Below the pieces are notes generated by a model. The model was not told the origin of the DNA. It worked only from the letters and a program-made list of their open reading frames with translations, and did no database searches. A DNA stretch of 64,000 nucleotides from Agelas oroides (lineage: Eukaryota > Porifera > Demospongiae > Agelasida > Agelasidae). Each line of letters opens with the position of its first letter. Position 1 is the stretch's first letter. Both the position numbers and the translations under genes were made by a program. The stretch spans positions 3,888,415-3,952,414 of the forward strand of contig OX422205.1 of the NCBI GenBank assembly GCA_949130485.1, given 5' to 3'. Below, in pieces: positions 45,076-64,000 of the stretch.

Positions 45076-45608
45076 CAGTGGAACCTCTCCATAGCAGATA
45101 TCACTGGGAATGACATCTTATCGCTTATAGCAAGGTGTCTCTAACTCAGGAGCTTCCAGTACATTTCTGGAAGGCGTGGTATGCATAATCAGGCTGTTGA
45201 GTACAATGCAGTTACATTTTCAGAGCTTTCCCTTACTGTAAGCTGGCAGCAAAGGCTAAGCAGAGGATAGTACTATGAGTAACAATACTAATCTGTCAAG
45301 TTAAGTCCAGTAGTGATCTTGCTGAAAAGCTCAATGAGTGTCCACTAAATCGGGATCATTAAGTATCGCTTGTGTACAATTGGGAGTGCGAAAGTGTCCG
45401 TTATACAAAGTAGCGGGGTGTTAGTCTCGTTCCCAGGTCCATTCTAAAAATCTTTTCAATGGGCCTGGGAACAAGGCTACAGGGTGTCCGCTATTCAGGG
45501 GTTGCTTAAGTATCAAAGTGAATAGAAGAACAGTTGGGAATATTGGAAGTGTCCATTATATGGTAGATGTTAGCTATTGAGGGGAGTCCACTAAGCAGGA
45601 TTCCACTG
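45076..45608. mobile_element. Tigger/pogo-type MITE with a nested family-X MITE
   Basis: TA-flanked ends cagtggaacctctccatagc (45076) and gcaggattccactg (ending 45608), with internal gtccactaa/gtgtccgct sub-repeats, are typical of Tigger-like ends. A second element (45424-45477, TA-flanked, ctcgttcccagg...cctgggaacaagg) is inserted in it. Confidence 0.85.
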
Positions 45609-45838
45609 TAGCTGGATTCAGGTAAAAACTTACAACTGTACTGAGTAGAATGTAATATAGTCTTTTCAGTGGAGTGAGTTGCAAGGAATCAATGCAGGTG
45701 GTGGATGAAAAACAGGAAGCTTTCAGCTTTGGTCTAAGATCACAAAACATGCAGCCACAATCACTAAGATATAAGATTGCAAAGCACTTATCAATGGCAA
45801 AATTTCTAACATGCAAAACACTGTAACGTTACAAGTAG

Positions 45839-63795
<17,957 letters not shown>

Positions 63796-63903
63796 CTCTG
63801 GATTGCCTCACTCCAACCCGCTGAGCTCTGGAAAGCATGTGCACTGCCTTTAGATTACGTCATCAATAAGTGATCAAGTTCTAATTAGTGCTAATCAACT
63901 ACC
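63796..63903. promoter_or_regulatory. putative bidirectional promoter between SEH1 and a divergent gene
   Basis: Only about 108 bp separate the SEH1 ATG (63795, minus) from the ATG at 63904 (plus). The spacer is moderately A/T-rich (aattagtgctaatcaac) without an obvious TATA box. Shared promoter use is inferred from the spacing. Confidence 0.55.
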
Positions 63904-64000
63904 ATGGCGGTCTGTTTACAGGTTCTTCGGCGCTCTTGCGGTCGATTTAGCCACTCTTCGAATCAGTTCATGCGTGTAGCATCTGCAAAGCGAACCACCA
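63904..64000 (+). CDS. 5' end of a gene with a mitochondrial-type presequence (partial)
   Basis: ATG at 63904 in strong context (CTACCATGG) opens a frame that runs to the window edge, starting MAVCLQVLRRSCGRFSHSSN and continuing with more Arg, Ser and Ala and no acidic residue. The composition and R-spacing suit a cleavable mitochondrial targeting peptide. Only about 32 residues are visible, so the product is unknown. The cagG at 63918-63922 could also be a splice acceptor, which is an alternative reading. Confidence 0.5.
   Translation, partial: MAVCLQVLRRSCGRFSHSSNQFMRVASAKRTT

Noticed and set aside
44744..45094. 117-residue open frame as a gene
   Set aside because: No domain, and the end lies in a Tigger-type MITE terminus.

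Overview
The window reads as nuclear DNA of an early-branching animal, most likely a sponge. It has spliced genes with GT/AG introns, a very dense load of DNA transposons, MITEs and retroelement debris, many minisatellites, and one large protein of the beta-helix plus multi-pass membrane type that I recall as expanded in sponge gene models. The sponge call is inference; no species is claimed.

Four host loci can be supported. (1) A nine-exon major-facilitator transporter of the SLC49 family (SLC49A3/MFSD7-like) lies on the + strand at 2523-30166. It is split by a 21.5-kb intron full of mobile-element remains. (2) A single-exon 1163-residue receptor-like protein lies on the - strand at 34858-38349: signal peptide, GGA-repeat beta-helix, cysteine-rich region, 7-9 membrane segments, cytosolic tail. 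Its decayed tandem paralogue is at about 31050-34270 and carries a 15-bp minisatellite expanded inside its N-terminal coding part. (3) The nucleoporin/GATOR2 WD40 protein SEH1 lies on the - strand at 45839-63795. It can be assembled from 12 exons that join in phase over 18 kb. (4) A second gene starts at 63904 on the + strand, about 108 bp head-to-head from SEH1, and runs off the window. Its N-terminus looks like a mitochondrial presequence.

Layout: 1-2522, 5' flank with a GAAA/GGAA microsatellite, a putative MITE and overlapping palindromes. 2523-4495, transporter exons 1-4. 4496-25989, giant intron holding three Ty3/gypsy remnants, a P-element-like transposase, a Helitron-like N-terminus between two arrays of one 27-bp minisatellite, a duplicated exon-like unit and a BED zinc finger. 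25990-30166, transporter exons 5-9 with MITEs in the introns. 30167-38421, beta-helix receptor pseudogene and gene. 38422-45838, mobile-element patchwork in which a gypsy piece with its LTR interrupts a LINE. 45839-63795, SEH1 with a CXC-type repetitive ORF, a MULE transposase, a piggyBac remnant, a SINE and several MITEs inside its introns. 63796-64000, shared promoter and start of the divergent gene.

The host genes do not form a pathway. The transporter, the receptor-like protein and SEH1 are independent neighbours in a transposon-rich region. The most interesting signals are the beta-helix/multi-pass gene family with its minisatellite-bearing paralogue, and the unusually clear rearrangement scars in the retroelements.
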